Positions 20,805-28,925 of a DNA stretch of 64,000 bases are shown here, one piece after another. Made by a program: the position numbers and the translations under genes. The notes below the pieces were generated by a model. That model saw only the letters and a program-made list of their open reading frames with translations. It made no database searches and was not told the origin of the DNA. Position 1 is the stretch's first letter, and each line of letters begins with the position of its first letter. The stretch covers positions 1 to 64,000 of the forward strand of contig NZ_JAKZAH010000018.1 in the NCBI RefSeq assembly GCF_023156245.1. The letters run 5' to 3'. This DNA is from Marinobacter bryozoorum (GTDB taxonomy: Bacteria; Pseudomonadota; Gammaproteobacteria; Pseudomonadales; Oleiphilaceae).

Positions 20805-21788
20805 GTGAAAGCCAGGCACCGGAAACAAGAACGCGACCTTGATTACAGCCACTACCTGCACCCCCGCTGGTGGCCCACGTGGTGCTCCGTGGCGGCCATG
20901 TGGCTTATCGCTCAGCTACCACTGGGGTGGCAATGGCGCATGGGCAAAGTGATCGGGGAACTGGCCTGGCGTATGCTGCCGGGCCGCCGGCACATCACCC
21001 TGACCAATATCCGCCTCTGCTTCCCCGAGCTTTCTGAAGCTGAACAGACCCAACTGGCACGTAAAAGCTTCCATGCCAACGGTATCGGGATGCTGGAAAC
21101 CGGGGTCGCCTGGTTTCGCGATCCTGCCGGATTTGCCGGAATCACCGAGATACACGGCCTGGAGCACCTTAACAGGGCGCTCACCAGGGGCAAGGGGGTA
21201 CTCCTTCTGGGCGGCCATTACAGCACCCTCGACCTGGGTGGCAGCCTGGCGACCGAGGTAATCGAAGCAGACGTCATGCAGCGGGACCATAACAACCCGC
21301 TGATGAACGCAGTCATGACCCGGGCCAGGGAGCGCCGCTACGGAAAGGTGCTGAGTGCCCGCGACCTGCGCGGTCTGTTCAGAAGCCTCAAGGCCAACCA
21401 CACTGTCTGGTACGCCACTGACCAGAACTATCGCCGCAAGGACGTCGTCTTTGCGCCCTTCTTCGACGTCCCGGCCAGCAGCATTACCGCCACCTCCCGT
21501 ATTGCCGAGCGCAGCGGCTGTGCCGTCGTACCCTTCAGCCACTTCCGGCGTGAAGGGGAACCCGGATACGACATCTACTTCCATCCCGCACTGGAGGCGT
21601 TCCCAAGCGGGGATGACGTCGCCGATGCCACCCTGGTAAACCGGATTATTGAACAGGAAATCCGGCGCCAACCCGACCAATACCTGTGGATGCACAGGCG
21701 TTTCCGGACCCGACCCAACCGGGAGGACCCGGACTTGTACGGAGGTCGGGGCAAGCGCCGTCGCAAACGCCGAAAACGCAATGACTGA
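20805..21788 (+). CDS. LpxL/HtrB-type lipid A late acyltransferase
   Basis: About 327 aa of the lysophospholipid acyltransferase family that adds secondary acyl chains to Kdo2-lipid IVA. Visible are ITLTNIRLCFPELS, the catalytic H-x4-D motif in GGHYSTLDLGG, the VMQRDHNNPLMN segment, YATDQNYRRKD, and the C-terminal QYLWMHRRFRTRP. A hydrophobic segment near the N-terminus anchors it. The start is uncertain: GTG at 20805 gives a family-like N-terminus, while ATG at 20673 would add 44 residues without similarity. The C-terminus is strongly basic (GKRRRKRRKRND). It overlaps the next gene by 8 bp. Confidence 0.9.
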   Translation: MKARHRKQERDLDYSHYLHPRWWPTWCSVAAMWLIAQLPLGWQWRMGKVIGELAWRMLPGRRHITLTNIRLCFPELSEAEQTQLARKSFHANGIGMLETGVAWFRDPAGFAGITEIHGLEHLNRALTRGKGVLLLGGHYSTLDLGGSLATEVIEADVMQRDHNNPLMNAVMTRARERRYGKVLSARDLRGLFRSLKANHTVWYATDQNYRRKDVVFAPFFDVPASSITATSRIAERSGCAVVPFSHFRREGEPGYDIYFHPALEAFPSGDDVADATLVNRIIEQEIRRQPDQYLWMHRRFRTRPNREDPDLYGGRGKRRRKRRKRND

Positions 21789-22788
21789 GCCAGGCCCCGT
21801 CGTCTGGCTGTTGACCGACAACAAGCCGGGACACCGCAGCCAGCTTGAAGGACTCGCCCGGCGCCTGGAACACCATGCCGGTGCATGCTGTCACTGGATC
21901 ACGGCCACCGCTGTTCACACCCCGCTGTGGCGAGCAGTCCTGGGCCGGGCCAGGCAACCGGCCTACCCCACACCCGGGCTGATCATCGCTGCCGGGAGTG
22001 GTACCCACCGCCTGTTACTGGGCGTGAGGCGGCTGGCACCCACGGTTGTCCTGATGAAGCCGGGCTTCCCGATAAGCCTGGTAGACGCTGTTATAACTCC
22101 CCGGCACGACAGGCCCAGGCCCCGCCGGAACCTTCTCCAGACTACGGGCACCCTGAATGCCATGGAGCCCCAGCCTTCGCTGACCCGCTGTAAACGGGCA
22201 CTGGTACTCATCGGGGGCCCTTCTCGCCACTTTGAGTGGAATGAAGACCAGGTCGCGACCCAGCTGCAACACCTGATAGAGAGCCACCCGCAGTGGCAGT
22301 GGACCATCAGCGATTCCCGCAGGACGCCCACCACGGCGACTGCCAGGCTGAAACAACTTTGTAACCCGACGGTGACGCTGGTAACCCACGATCAGACCGA
22401 ACCCGGCTGGCTCGCCCGGGAGCTGACAAGAACCCGGTTTGTCTGGGTAACCCCGGACTCCAGCACCATGGTCAGCGAGGCCATCACCGCCGGTGTGCCT
22501 ACCGCGCTGTTCACCCTGAACTCTCGCCCGGGAAGCCGGGTAGCCAGCGGTATTAGCGACATGCAGGATGAGGGCCTCGCCATGTCCTGGCAGGCGGGGC
22601 TTGCCACCATGAATCAGTCTGACCCCAGCCGGCCCCAGCTCTGGGAGGCCGACCGGGCCGCCAGGTGGCTGCTCAGTCGCGGCCTGTTACCGGCCGGGGC
22701 AGGGACCCCGGGGAAACGCCCGACAACGCCCGGCGGGCAGCACAAAAGCAACGTTAATCCGCACCAATCAGGGGATGAAGCGCAGTGA
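21781..22788 (+). CDS. ELM1-family (DUF1022) protein, putative GT-B-fold
   Basis: A 335-aa protein of the family named after plant mitochondrial fission ELM1. Features are WLLTDNKPGHRSQLEGL at the N-terminus, LIIAAGSGTH, VLIGGPSRHFEWNE, and WVTPDSSTMVSEAITAGVP, the last like the nucleotide-binding end of GT-B glycosyltransferases. In bacteria it is often found with lipid A and LPS genes, and its reaction is unknown. The ATG at 21781 overlaps the acyltransferase stop by 8 bp, and its stop overlaps the YrbL start (GTGA). Confidence 0.85.
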   Translation: MTEPGPVVWLLTDNKPGHRSQLEGLARRLEHHAGACCHWITATAVHTPLWRAVLGRARQPAYPTPGLIIAAGSGTHRLLLGVRRLAPTVVLMKPGFPISLVDAVITPRHDRPRPRRNLLQTTGTLNAMEPQPSLTRCKRALVLIGGPSRHFEWNEDQVATQLQHLIESHPQWQWTISDSRRTPTTATARLKQLCNPTVTLVTHDQTEPGWLARELTRTRFVWVTPDSSTMVSEAITAGVPTALFTLNSRPGSRVASGISDMQDEGLAMSWQAGLATMNQSDPSRPQLWEADRAARWLLSRGLLPAGAGTPGKRPTTPGGQHKSNVNPHQSGDEAQ

Positions 22789-23453
22789 TCGATCTGACCG
22801 GCCATACACCCTTTGGCTCCGGCGCCAACCGCGACTGCTACCGGCATCCGGACAATCCGGATCGTTGCCTTAAGGTGCTTCAACCTGGCGCGATCCAGGC
22901 CCGTGCTGCTGAACAAACACTGCTGAAAAAACTACTGGGCAGGCGGCGCCTGAGCGACAACTTCCAGGAGCAGAGAGCCTACGACCAGTCAGCGATTCGC
23001 AGGTTATCGGCAGCCCGGGAAGATCAACTCCTGTGGCAGCACCTGCCCAGGTTCCATGGCTGTACTGAAACCTCACTGGGTGTTGCCAACGACTGTGAGC
23101 TGATCCTGGATTCGAGCGGCCAGCCCGCCCCCACCCTGGAGCACTGGCTCGGTAAACATGGCCTGGACCAACCCGCCAGGGAGGCCGCCGAGCGACTTTG
23201 CCAGTGGCTGAGAACGACCGGCATACTCACCCGCAACCTGTTGCCCCAGAACCTGGTGATGACGGACCGAACCGGCCAGTGGGAGCTGATTATTGTTGAC
23301 GGACTGGGGGCACCGACCATACCGGACAGGCTGGCAGTGATGCCCTGGTGGCGCAGGCGTTACATGGATCGCCGAATCCGTCGCTTCTGGTTGCGCCTTG
23401 AATGGGAAGCCTCGGGGCGCACAACCGACTGGAAACTGGCCGGAAAGCTCTGA
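22785..23453 (+). CDS. YrbL-family protein (kinase-like fold)
   Basis: A 222-aa protein matching the PhoP-regulated YrbL family: GSGANRDCYRHPDNPDRCLK near the N-terminus, then ELILDSSGQPAPTLEHWL, GILTRNLLPQNLVM (a catalytic-loop-like segment) and LIIVDGLGAP (DFG-like position). The arrangement resembles small LPS/aminoglycoside kinases, but the usual catalytic Asp in HxD is replaced by the LTRNLLPQN context. Function unknown. The GTG start overlaps the preceding stop, so it is coupled to the ELM1 gene. Confidence 0.82.
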   Translation: MIDLTGHTPFGSGANRDCYRHPDNPDRCLKVLQPGAIQARAAEQTLLKKLLGRRRLSDNFQEQRAYDQSAIRRLSAAREDQLLWQHLPRFHGCTETSLGVANDCELILDSSGQPAPTLEHWLGKHGLDQPAREAAERLCQWLRTTGILTRNLLPQNLVMTDRTGQWELIIVDGLGAPTIPDRLAVMPWWRRRYMDRRIRRFWLRLEWEASGRTTDWKLAGKL

Positions 23454-23531
23454 AGCCAGGCGAACTTGCCGCAAACGGCCATTGGTGATAGCTTCCTCCG
23501 GTCCATTAGTGCGACAGGATCCATCAAGCCC

Positions 23532-24443
23532 ATGGCGCTGACCAAATCGTCCCTGGCCCTCTTTGCCCTTCGTATCACTGGCAAGCTGTCACTGAAGGCA
23601 GCACAGCGTGTGGGCCGGCTGCTTGGCACCCTGAGCTGGTGGTTACCAACACGCTCGAGGAAGGTCACCACCATCAATATCGACCTCAGCTTTCCCGAGC
23701 TGACCGAGACCGAGCGTCAGCGGCTGGTCCGCTCCAGCCTCCGGCACACCGGACAGACCTTCCTGGAAATCCCACTGATGTGGGAGTGGCCAGTGGAGGA
23801 CTGCCTGGCCCTGATACAGGAGGTGGAAGGCCTCGAGCTGATTGACAGCGCCTTGGCGGAAGGCCGCGGTGTGGTCCTGCTGGCCCCCCACCTGGGAAAC
23901 TGGGAGCTGGCCGGCATCTATTTTTCGTCCCGCTACCAGATGGCGGCACTTTACAGTCCGCCGAACATGCCCGGGTTCGAAGACTACATGATACGGGTGC
24001 GGGAGCGGGCAGGCTCCACCCTGGTTCGCGGAGATCGCCGCGGACTGGTCAGAATGGTCAGCATCCTCAAAAGCGGCAGCATTGCCGGTATCCTGCCGGA
24101 CCAGAGCCCACACAGGGACAGTGGCTACGCCCACGGCCCGTTCTTCGGGCACAAGGTGCGCACCATGACCCTCGCCTCCAAGCTGATCGCCAGGTCCGGG
24201 GCTGCGTCGTTTACCACCTTTGCCGAACGACTCAAGGACGGCCGGGGCTTCCGTATCATCATCCGTCCCACCGAGCCAGGCATCGACAGCAGCGACCCGG
24301 TGGAAGCGGTCACCGCCCTCAATCAGTCAGTGGAAAAATGCGTTCGGGAGATACCCGAGCAGTATCAGTGGGAATACAAGCGCTTCCGCCACCTCACCCC
24401 CGGCGAACCCCATCCCTATGACCCGGGCAGAGTCTGCAAGTAA
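23532..24443 (+). CDS. Second LpxL/LpxM-type lysophospholipid acyltransferase
   Basis: A 303-aa paralogue of the acyltransferase at 20805. It has INIDLSFPELTETERQRLV, the catalytic H-x4-E motif in LAPHLGNWELAG, LYSPPNMPGFEDYM, GILPDQSPHRDSGY, FFGHKVRTM, and the C-terminal IPEQYQWEYKRFR. These are closer to typical HtrB/LpxL than the first copy. The ATG at 23532 is preferred over the TTG at 23466. Two late acyltransferases would make a hexa-acylated lipid A possible. Confidence 0.9.
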   Translation: MALTKSSLALFALRITGKLSLKAAQRVGRLLGTLSWWLPTRSRKVTTINIDLSFPELTETERQRLVRSSLRHTGQTFLEIPLMWEWPVEDCLALIQEVEGLELIDSALAEGRGVVLLAPHLGNWELAGIYFSSRYQMAALYSPPNMPGFEDYMIRVRERAGSTLVRGDRRGLVRMVSILKSGSIAGILPDQSPHRDSGYAHGPFFGHKVRTMTLASKLIARSGAASFTTFAERLKDGRGFRIIIRPTEPGIDSSDPVEAVTALNQSVEKCVREIPEQYQWEYKRFRHLTPGEPHPYDPGRVCK

Positions 24444-24511
24444 GCTGCCCTGTTACCGGTTCGCAGCCGTCTCAGGTTAATCCCTGACAGGCAGGCGGTG
24501 CGTCGGCTGTG

Positions 24512-24517
24512 TATAAT
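24512..24517 (+). promoter_or_regulatory. Putative -10 box of the glycosyltransferase operon
   Basis: A perfect TATAAT lies 24 bp upstream of the ATG at 24541 in an otherwise GC-rich gap. No good -35 hexamer is found at 17 bp; CTGACA at 24484-24489 is 22 bp away. It probably starts a transcript covering 24541-27497. Confidence 0.4.
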
Positions 24518-24540
24518 CCTGTGCTGTTCTCAGAGCAACG

Positions 24541-25410
24541 ATGTCGGTACCTATGTCCCAGCACCCAGTAACACCGCAATCCATAGGCGTGGTAATCACC
24601 ACCTATAATTCCCCTGCCTGGCTCGCAAAGGTGCTGACCGGCTATGAGAGCCAGTCTGACAAGGACTTCCGGGTGATCATCGCGGATGATGGCTCAACCG
24701 ACGAGACGCGGCAGCTGATCGAGCGCTTCCGTGAGCGTGGCATCCTCACGATCGACCATGTATGGCATGAGGATAACGGTTTCCGCAAATGCCAGATCCT
24801 GAACAAGGCCATCCGCGAGACTGACTGCGACTACCTGGTCTTCACCGATGGCGACTGCATTCCCGAACCGGGCTTTATTGCCACCCACCGGCGGCTGGCG
24901 GAGCCGGGGCACTTCCTTTCCGGCGGTTACATCAAGCTCACCATGCCGGTATCCGAGAAGATCACTGACGACGATATTCGCAGCGGCGTGATTTTCAAGC
25001 CGGAGTGGCTGGTTGCCAATGGCCAACCGAAGAGCCATAAACTCTGGAAGCTGTCCCCCTCAAAGGGGTTCCGCAAACTGCTTAATGCTGTTACCCCGGC
25101 AGCGGCAAGCTGGAACGGCATGAACAGCTCCACCTGGACCCGCGACCTGGTCGCCGTCAACGGCTTCAACGAAGACATGCAATACGGTGGCCTTGACCGG
25201 GAGCTGGGCGAGCGCCTGTGGAACTACGGTCACAAGTCCAGGCAGATCCGTTACAGCACCGTATGCCTGCACCTGGACCACGCCCGTGGTTATTCCAAAC
25301 CCGAGATCTGGGAGAAGAACCGGGCCATCCGCAAGGCCGTCAAGGAGCAGAAAACCTGGTGGGCCGAAAACGGTATCGAGAAATCACGCTCTGAGTCTGC
25401 CGGCGCCTGA
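24541..25410 (+). CDS. Family 2 glycosyltransferase
   Basis: A 289-aa GT-A enzyme that adds a sugar from a nucleotide donor during LPS or glycan assembly. The N-terminal VVITTYNSPAWL starts the fold. The nucleotide-binding ADDGSTDET and FTDGDCIPE (DxD-type) motifs are intact. The C-terminal part has GGLDRELGERLWNYGHKSR, like the galactosyltransferase C domain (GT7-type). No membrane helices. The donor sugar cannot be told. The next gene starts 3 bp later. Confidence 0.9.
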   Translation: MSVPMSQHPVTPQSIGVVITTYNSPAWLAKVLTGYESQSDKDFRVIIADDGSTDETRQLIERFRERGILTIDHVWHEDNGFRKCQILNKAIRETDCDYLVFTDGDCIPEPGFIATHRRLAEPGHFLSGGYIKLTMPVSEKITDDDIRSGVIFKPEWLVANGQPKSHKLWKLSPSKGFRKLLNAVTPAAASWNGMNSSTWTRDLVAVNGFNEDMQYGGLDRELGERLWNYGHKSRQIRYSTVCLHLDHARGYSKPEIWEKNRAIRKAVKEQKTWWAENGIEKSRSESAGA

Positions 25411-25413
25411 CCC

Positions 25414-26571
25414 ATGAGAACCCTGGTCGTTATCCACAGCCTGAAAATGGGCGGCATGGAGCGGGTCGCAGTGAACCTGGCCGACGCCTTTGCCGAACAG
25501 GGCCATGACAGCCACCTGCTGGCCTGCCGTGACCGCCCCAATGACCTGAAACCGGCCGACAACCGGGTTACCCTGCACCATTGGGACCAGCTAAGGCACC
25601 TGATGGCTTCGGTCATCGGTATCCCCGTGTTCCTGCTCTCTCGCCTGTTGCTGGGCGTGATACTGCCCCGCTCCCATTTCATGTGGGTAGGCTGGCTGCA
25701 GGGGTGGCTGCTGAAACAACATATCCGGAAGCTGGAGAAGCAGCACGGTCGCTTCGATCGCATCATTTTCCGGGGCCTGGGTACCTTCAAGTATTTCTGG
25801 TCTTTTCGGGATGATCGTTGCGTCTACGTGCTGGAAAATGTCATCCACTATGACCGACCGTTATGGCAGAAGCGGTGGGAGTGGAAGCTGGTCTTCGATA
25901 ACCGTCACCTGGTCTGCGTGTCATCGGGTGTTATGGAATCCGCTGAGGAGGCCTTTGCCCTGGGCAGGATTAGCCCCAAAAGCCTGAGGGTGATCACCAA
26001 CCCCTGCCCGGTGGAATCGATCCAGGCCCTGGCCCAGGAAAGCGACCCGGATATCCCTGACACCCCCTACATCGTCAACGTCGCCCGCCTGGTACCCCAG
26101 AAGGGCCACGCCTTGCTGATGGAAGCCTTCGCCCGGGCCGATATCCCTCATCAACTGGTCATTGTCGGCGAAGGCCCCCTGCGGGAAGAGCTGGAGCAGA
26201 AAGCCAGGGATCTCGGCATTGCCGACCGGGTTCTGTTCGCCGGCAAGCGCCGTAACCCCTACCCCTGGATGCGCAGGGCCGACCTGTTCGTGCTGGCCTC
26301 TGAATACGAGGGGCTGGGCATTGTGCTGACCGAGGCACTGGCGTGTGGAACACCCATTCTCTCCACAGACAGCCGCGGCGGCGTCCGGTTCGTTTTCCAG
26401 GGTGAACTTGAGCTGTACCTGACCCCACCAACGCCGGAAGGCCTGGCGGCGGGACTGGAGCGCACCATTAGCGAACTCCCCATCACGATCAGGCCTGAGT
26501 GGCTGGCACCTTTCCGCAGTGACGTGGTGGTCAGTGCATTCCTTACAGCACCTGGGGAGTCACAGACATGA
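25414..26571 (+). CDS. Family 4 glycosyltransferase
   Basis: A 385-aa GT-B retaining glycosyltransferase. The N-terminal IHSLKMGGMERVAVNLA is typical of GT4. The C-terminal nucleotide-sugar domain has VNVARLVPQKGH, IVGEGPLREELE and the E-x7-E motif in SEYEGLGIVLTEALACGTP. A short hydrophobic patch in the N-domain (VIGIPVFLLSRLLLGVIL) suggests membrane association. It overlaps the sulfotransferase-like gene by 4 bp, indicating one operon. Confidence 0.9.
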   Translation: MRTLVVIHSLKMGGMERVAVNLADAFAEQGHDSHLLACRDRPNDLKPADNRVTLHHWDQLRHLMASVIGIPVFLLSRLLLGVILPRSHFMWVGWLQGWLLKQHIRKLEKQHGRFDRIIFRGLGTFKYFWSFRDDRCVYVLENVIHYDRPLWQKRWEWKLVFDNRHLVCVSSGVMESAEEAFALGRISPKSLRVITNPCPVESIQALAQESDPDIPDTPYIVNVARLVPQKGHALLMEAFARADIPHQLVIVGEGPLREELEQKARDLGIADRVLFAGKRRNPYPWMRRADLFVLASEYEGLGIVLTEALACGTPILSTDSRGGVRFVFQGELELYLTPPTPEGLAAGLERTISELPITIRPEWLAPFRSDVVVSAFLTAPGESQT

Positions 26572-27497
26572 AGACAGCGTCGCCCCTGCCTCTGAACATC
26601 CTGGTCGCGGGTATCTACTGGTCCGGCTCAGGGGCGGTCGTGGACTACCTGAAAGGCCACCCAGACTGCGTTGTACCCCGGGGCGAGTTTACCGACTTCA
26701 AGCGTCAGGGCCGGATTGGCAGCATGCTCGAGGCAGCGTCGGGCAAAGAGGCCCGACAACTGGCACGCCGGATGTGGCTTGAAACCGCCCTTGGCAAGCT
26801 GCCTGCCGCTGCGTGGAAGCAGCGCAAGGTGAGTGCCCCCTCAGAACTGCCGCTGAAGGAGCAGATGTTTCATAACCGCCTGAAACTTGAGTACCTGAAG
26901 CAGTATCGCGCCCACCTTGCTGCGGGCGGTGCACCCTCCGACGATAGCGTGTGGAACCAGTGGTTTCAGGCGCTGAGCGCAAGGCTGGCCGGTAACCACC
27001 AGGCCGTGGTCTGGAACCAGCCCATCTGGGTAGGCAAGCACGAGGCATGCTGGCCTGGTGTGTTCAGCCCCTACCGGCTGGTGGTCGTTCACCGGGACCC
27101 GCAGGACCAGTTTGCGGAGGTAGTGCGCCAGGGCAAGATTGGCAAACGTAAGTCCGATCCAGCTTTCGACGACTCGGAACAGGACGATATTGCCTATGTT
27201 CTCAAGGGGATTGCCGCAAAAATGGCGCACCTGAAGGCACTGGAACAGACCTTGCCTATGGGCCACCTGTTAACCGTCAACTTTGAAACCTTCGTAAAAG
27301 ACCACTCCCGTGAGGCGGAGCGCATCACCCGGTACCTGGGCCTGGAAAATCGTCAGGGCAATGACGCCCCCTTCGACCCCAGCCAGTCCATCAAAAACAT
27401 CGGCATTGGCCAGGAAGAAAAGATTCAGTCCATGCTGAAGCCCTACCGGCCACTGGTGGACCGGCTATACGCGCTTCGGGAACAACTCCAGGAATGA
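26568..27497 (+). CDS. Sulfotransferase-family protein
   Basis: A 309-aa protein with the P-loop-like 5'-phosphosulfate-binding loop GIYWSGSGAVVDYLKGH near the N-terminus. The 3'-phosphate-binding region is RLVVVHRDPQDQFAEV. These are the two PAPS-binding elements of sulfotransferases. The most direct reading is sulfation of a core sugar. No PAPS-synthesis gene is in the window. An alternative, given the convergent phosphoramidate-type cassette, is transfer of another group from a 3'-phosphorylated nucleotide donor; this is inference. It ends 17 bp from the convergent nucleotidyltransferase gene. Confidence 0.78.
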   Translation: MKTASPLPLNILVAGIYWSGSGAVVDYLKGHPDCVVPRGEFTDFKRQGRIGSMLEAASGKEARQLARRMWLETALGKLPAAAWKQRKVSAPSELPLKEQMFHNRLKLEYLKQYRAHLAAGGAPSDDSVWNQWFQALSARLAGNHQAVVWNQPIWVGKHEACWPGVFSPYRLVVVHRDPQDQFAEVVRQGKIGKRKSDPAFDDSEQDDIAYVLKGIAAKMAHLKALEQTLPMGHLLTVNFETFVKDHSREAERITRYLGLENRQGNDAPFDPSQSIKNIGIGQEEKIQSMLKPYRPLVDRLYALREQLQE

Positions 27498-27513
27498 TCG
27501 CCCGGCCGCAGGT

Positions 27514-28293
27514 TCAGTCAAGCAGGCAATAGGTGTCCAGCTTGCCGGAGGCCGCCATGGCCTCATAGGCTTTCAGCTCTTCGGCTGTGTCCACTTCCAG
27601 CCACCCGTTATTCACCAGGCAGGCCTGTACCAGCCACCCGGCATCGATCAGTCCCTGCACCAGGCTGGTCATGTACATATTATCGAAATCCTTGCCATCA
27701 TAGCGGGCCTCTCGGTCGAGCCCGTCGAAGAATGCCTTGAACGCCGCCACCTGGTCACCACGTATCTTTATCAAACCCATGTATTGAGCCTGGACCTGGT
27801 CATAGCTTTCTGGTTTCTTGCCAAGCTCCATAACCTGCCCCTTATCGTCCATCCGGAAGGTTTCGGCGTCATCCAGCGGCTCATCCATGCGCAGTTTCCA
27901 GAGTCGTTTCCACTCCCGGTCCGCGGCCAGGCAGACCGGAGCATCGCAGTCGAGCACCGCCTGCAGGACGCGGGGCTCATAGACAATATCCCCGTAACTG
28001 ATCAGCAGGTCTTCGCCATCGAGCATCCGGTCACGGGCCGCAAACAAGGTCAGCACCATATTGGTCTGGTCAAAGCGCGGGTTAATCACTATGTCGCAAC
28101 CAGGAGCGTCCAGGTCATTCGCCCGGTAGCCACCAATAACGGTGATGCCGGACTCAACGCCGCAACGGGTCATGGCGGCCAGCTGTCGGTGGAGCAAGGG
28201 TTTGCCTGCGAGCTCTACCATGCACTTGGGACGGTCATTGGTATAGGGACGAAGCCGGGTACCCTGCCCCGCCGCCAGAATCAGTGTCTGCAT
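27514..28293 (-). CDS. Nucleotidyltransferase, probable CTP:phosphoglutamine cytidylyltransferase (Cj1416-like)
   Basis: A 259-aa NTP transferase. It opens with MQTLILAAGQGTRLRP (signature, residues 6-16) and K22 in NDRPKCMVEL, then SYGDIVY as the metal-binding Asp strand and NNGWLEVDTAEEL at the C-terminus. Such short enzymes include LicC-like phosphocholine cytidylyltransferases and Cj1416 of C. jejuni, which makes CDP-L-glutamine from CTP and L-glutamine phosphate. Specificity is inferred from its two neighbours, the Cj1417- and Cj1418-like genes. The ATG at 28293 overlaps the amidotransferase gene by 13 bp. It is the last gene of the long minus-strand operon. Confidence 0.82.
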   Translation of the reverse strand: MQTLILAAGQGTRLRPYTNDRPKCMVELAGKPLLHRQLAAMTRCGVESGITVIGGYRANDLDAPGCDIVINPRFDQTNMVLTLFAARDRMLDGEDLLISYGDIVYEPRVLQAVLDCDAPVCLAADREWKRLWKLRMDEPLDDAETFRMDDKGQVMELGKKPESYDQVQAQYMGLIKIRGDQVAAFKAFFDGLDREARYDGKDFDNMYMTSLVQGLIDAGWLVQACLVNNGWLEVDTAEELKAYEAMAASGKLDTYCLLD

Positions 28294-28925
28294 AAACCTT
28301 CTCTGAAAATTCGGTTGAAAAGTGCCTTGTCTGCCTCTCGGAAAGGCGTCTCCCGCTCCGGGTGCCACATGATCCCAGCCCAGGGAAGGGATTTGTGAGT
28401 GAAGGCTTCAATAAAGCCATCTTCACTGAAGAGCTGGGGGATCAGTTCAGGGGCGAGGCCACCGGCCGGTACACCCCAGTCGTGGAAACTGTTCACCTCG
28501 GTAAAGGCGTCGAAAGCGATTTCAGATGGCGTGCCCTGGAGCTGATGGCGAACAGCGGTGTGCCCCGGGACGGGCTCGAGGCGACCACCGAGCCAGTGGT
28601 TGAGCATCTGCATGCCCCGGCAGACCCCAAGCACCGGAATCCGTCGGGAGCGGGCCAGGGACAGACATGCCGCTTCCGTCCGGTCCCGTTCCCGGGCCTG
28701 GTTACTGCCGCCGACCAGACTGGAAAGATCATTGCCGCCGGTCAGTACCACGCCGTCCACGGCCTGGCCATCCAGCCACTGCTCCGGCGACCGCAGGCTG
28801 TTGGGAACCGGCAAGGCCACCAGCCCCAGCGCCTCCAGGAAGGGGGCCCACTGCTGATCCAGGCAGTCACGGCGTTCGCCGTGGGAGGCAACGACCTCCA
28901 CCCGCTGGGTAATGGCAATCCGCAT
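28281..28925 (-). CDS. Class I glutamine amidotransferase/gamma-glutamyl hydrolase (Cj1417-like)
   Basis: A 214-aa hydrolase of the PuuD/gamma-glutamyl-GABA hydrolase family. The nucleophile is Cys102 in PVLGVCRGMQMLN. The rest of the triad is His188 and Glu190 in IMWHPE. The oxyanion region is LTGGNDLSSL. Members release glutamate from gamma-glutamyl amides. In C. jejuni Cj1417 cleaves gamma-glutamyl-CDP-amidate to glutamate and cytidine diphosphoramidate. The start codon overlaps the stop of the kinase gene by 1 nt. Its place between the kinase and the cytidylyltransferase supports that role rather than putrescine breakdown. Confidence 0.85.
   Translation of the reverse strand: MRIAITQRVEVVASHGERRDCLDQQWAPFLEALGLVALPVPNSLRSPEQWLDGQAVDGVVLTGGNDLSSLVGGSNQARERDRTEAACLSLARSRRIPVLGVCRGMQMLNHWLGGRLEPVPGHTAVRHQLQGTPSEIAFDAFTEVNSFHDWGVPAGGLAPELIPQLFSEDGFIEAFTHKSLPWAGIMWHPERETPFREADKALFNRIFREGLCRH

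Noticed and set aside
28281..28925. Considered as PuuD of putrescine catabolism
   Set aside because: No other puu genes are nearby; it overlaps the PEP-synthase-like kinase and a nucleotidyltransferase in a glycan operon.
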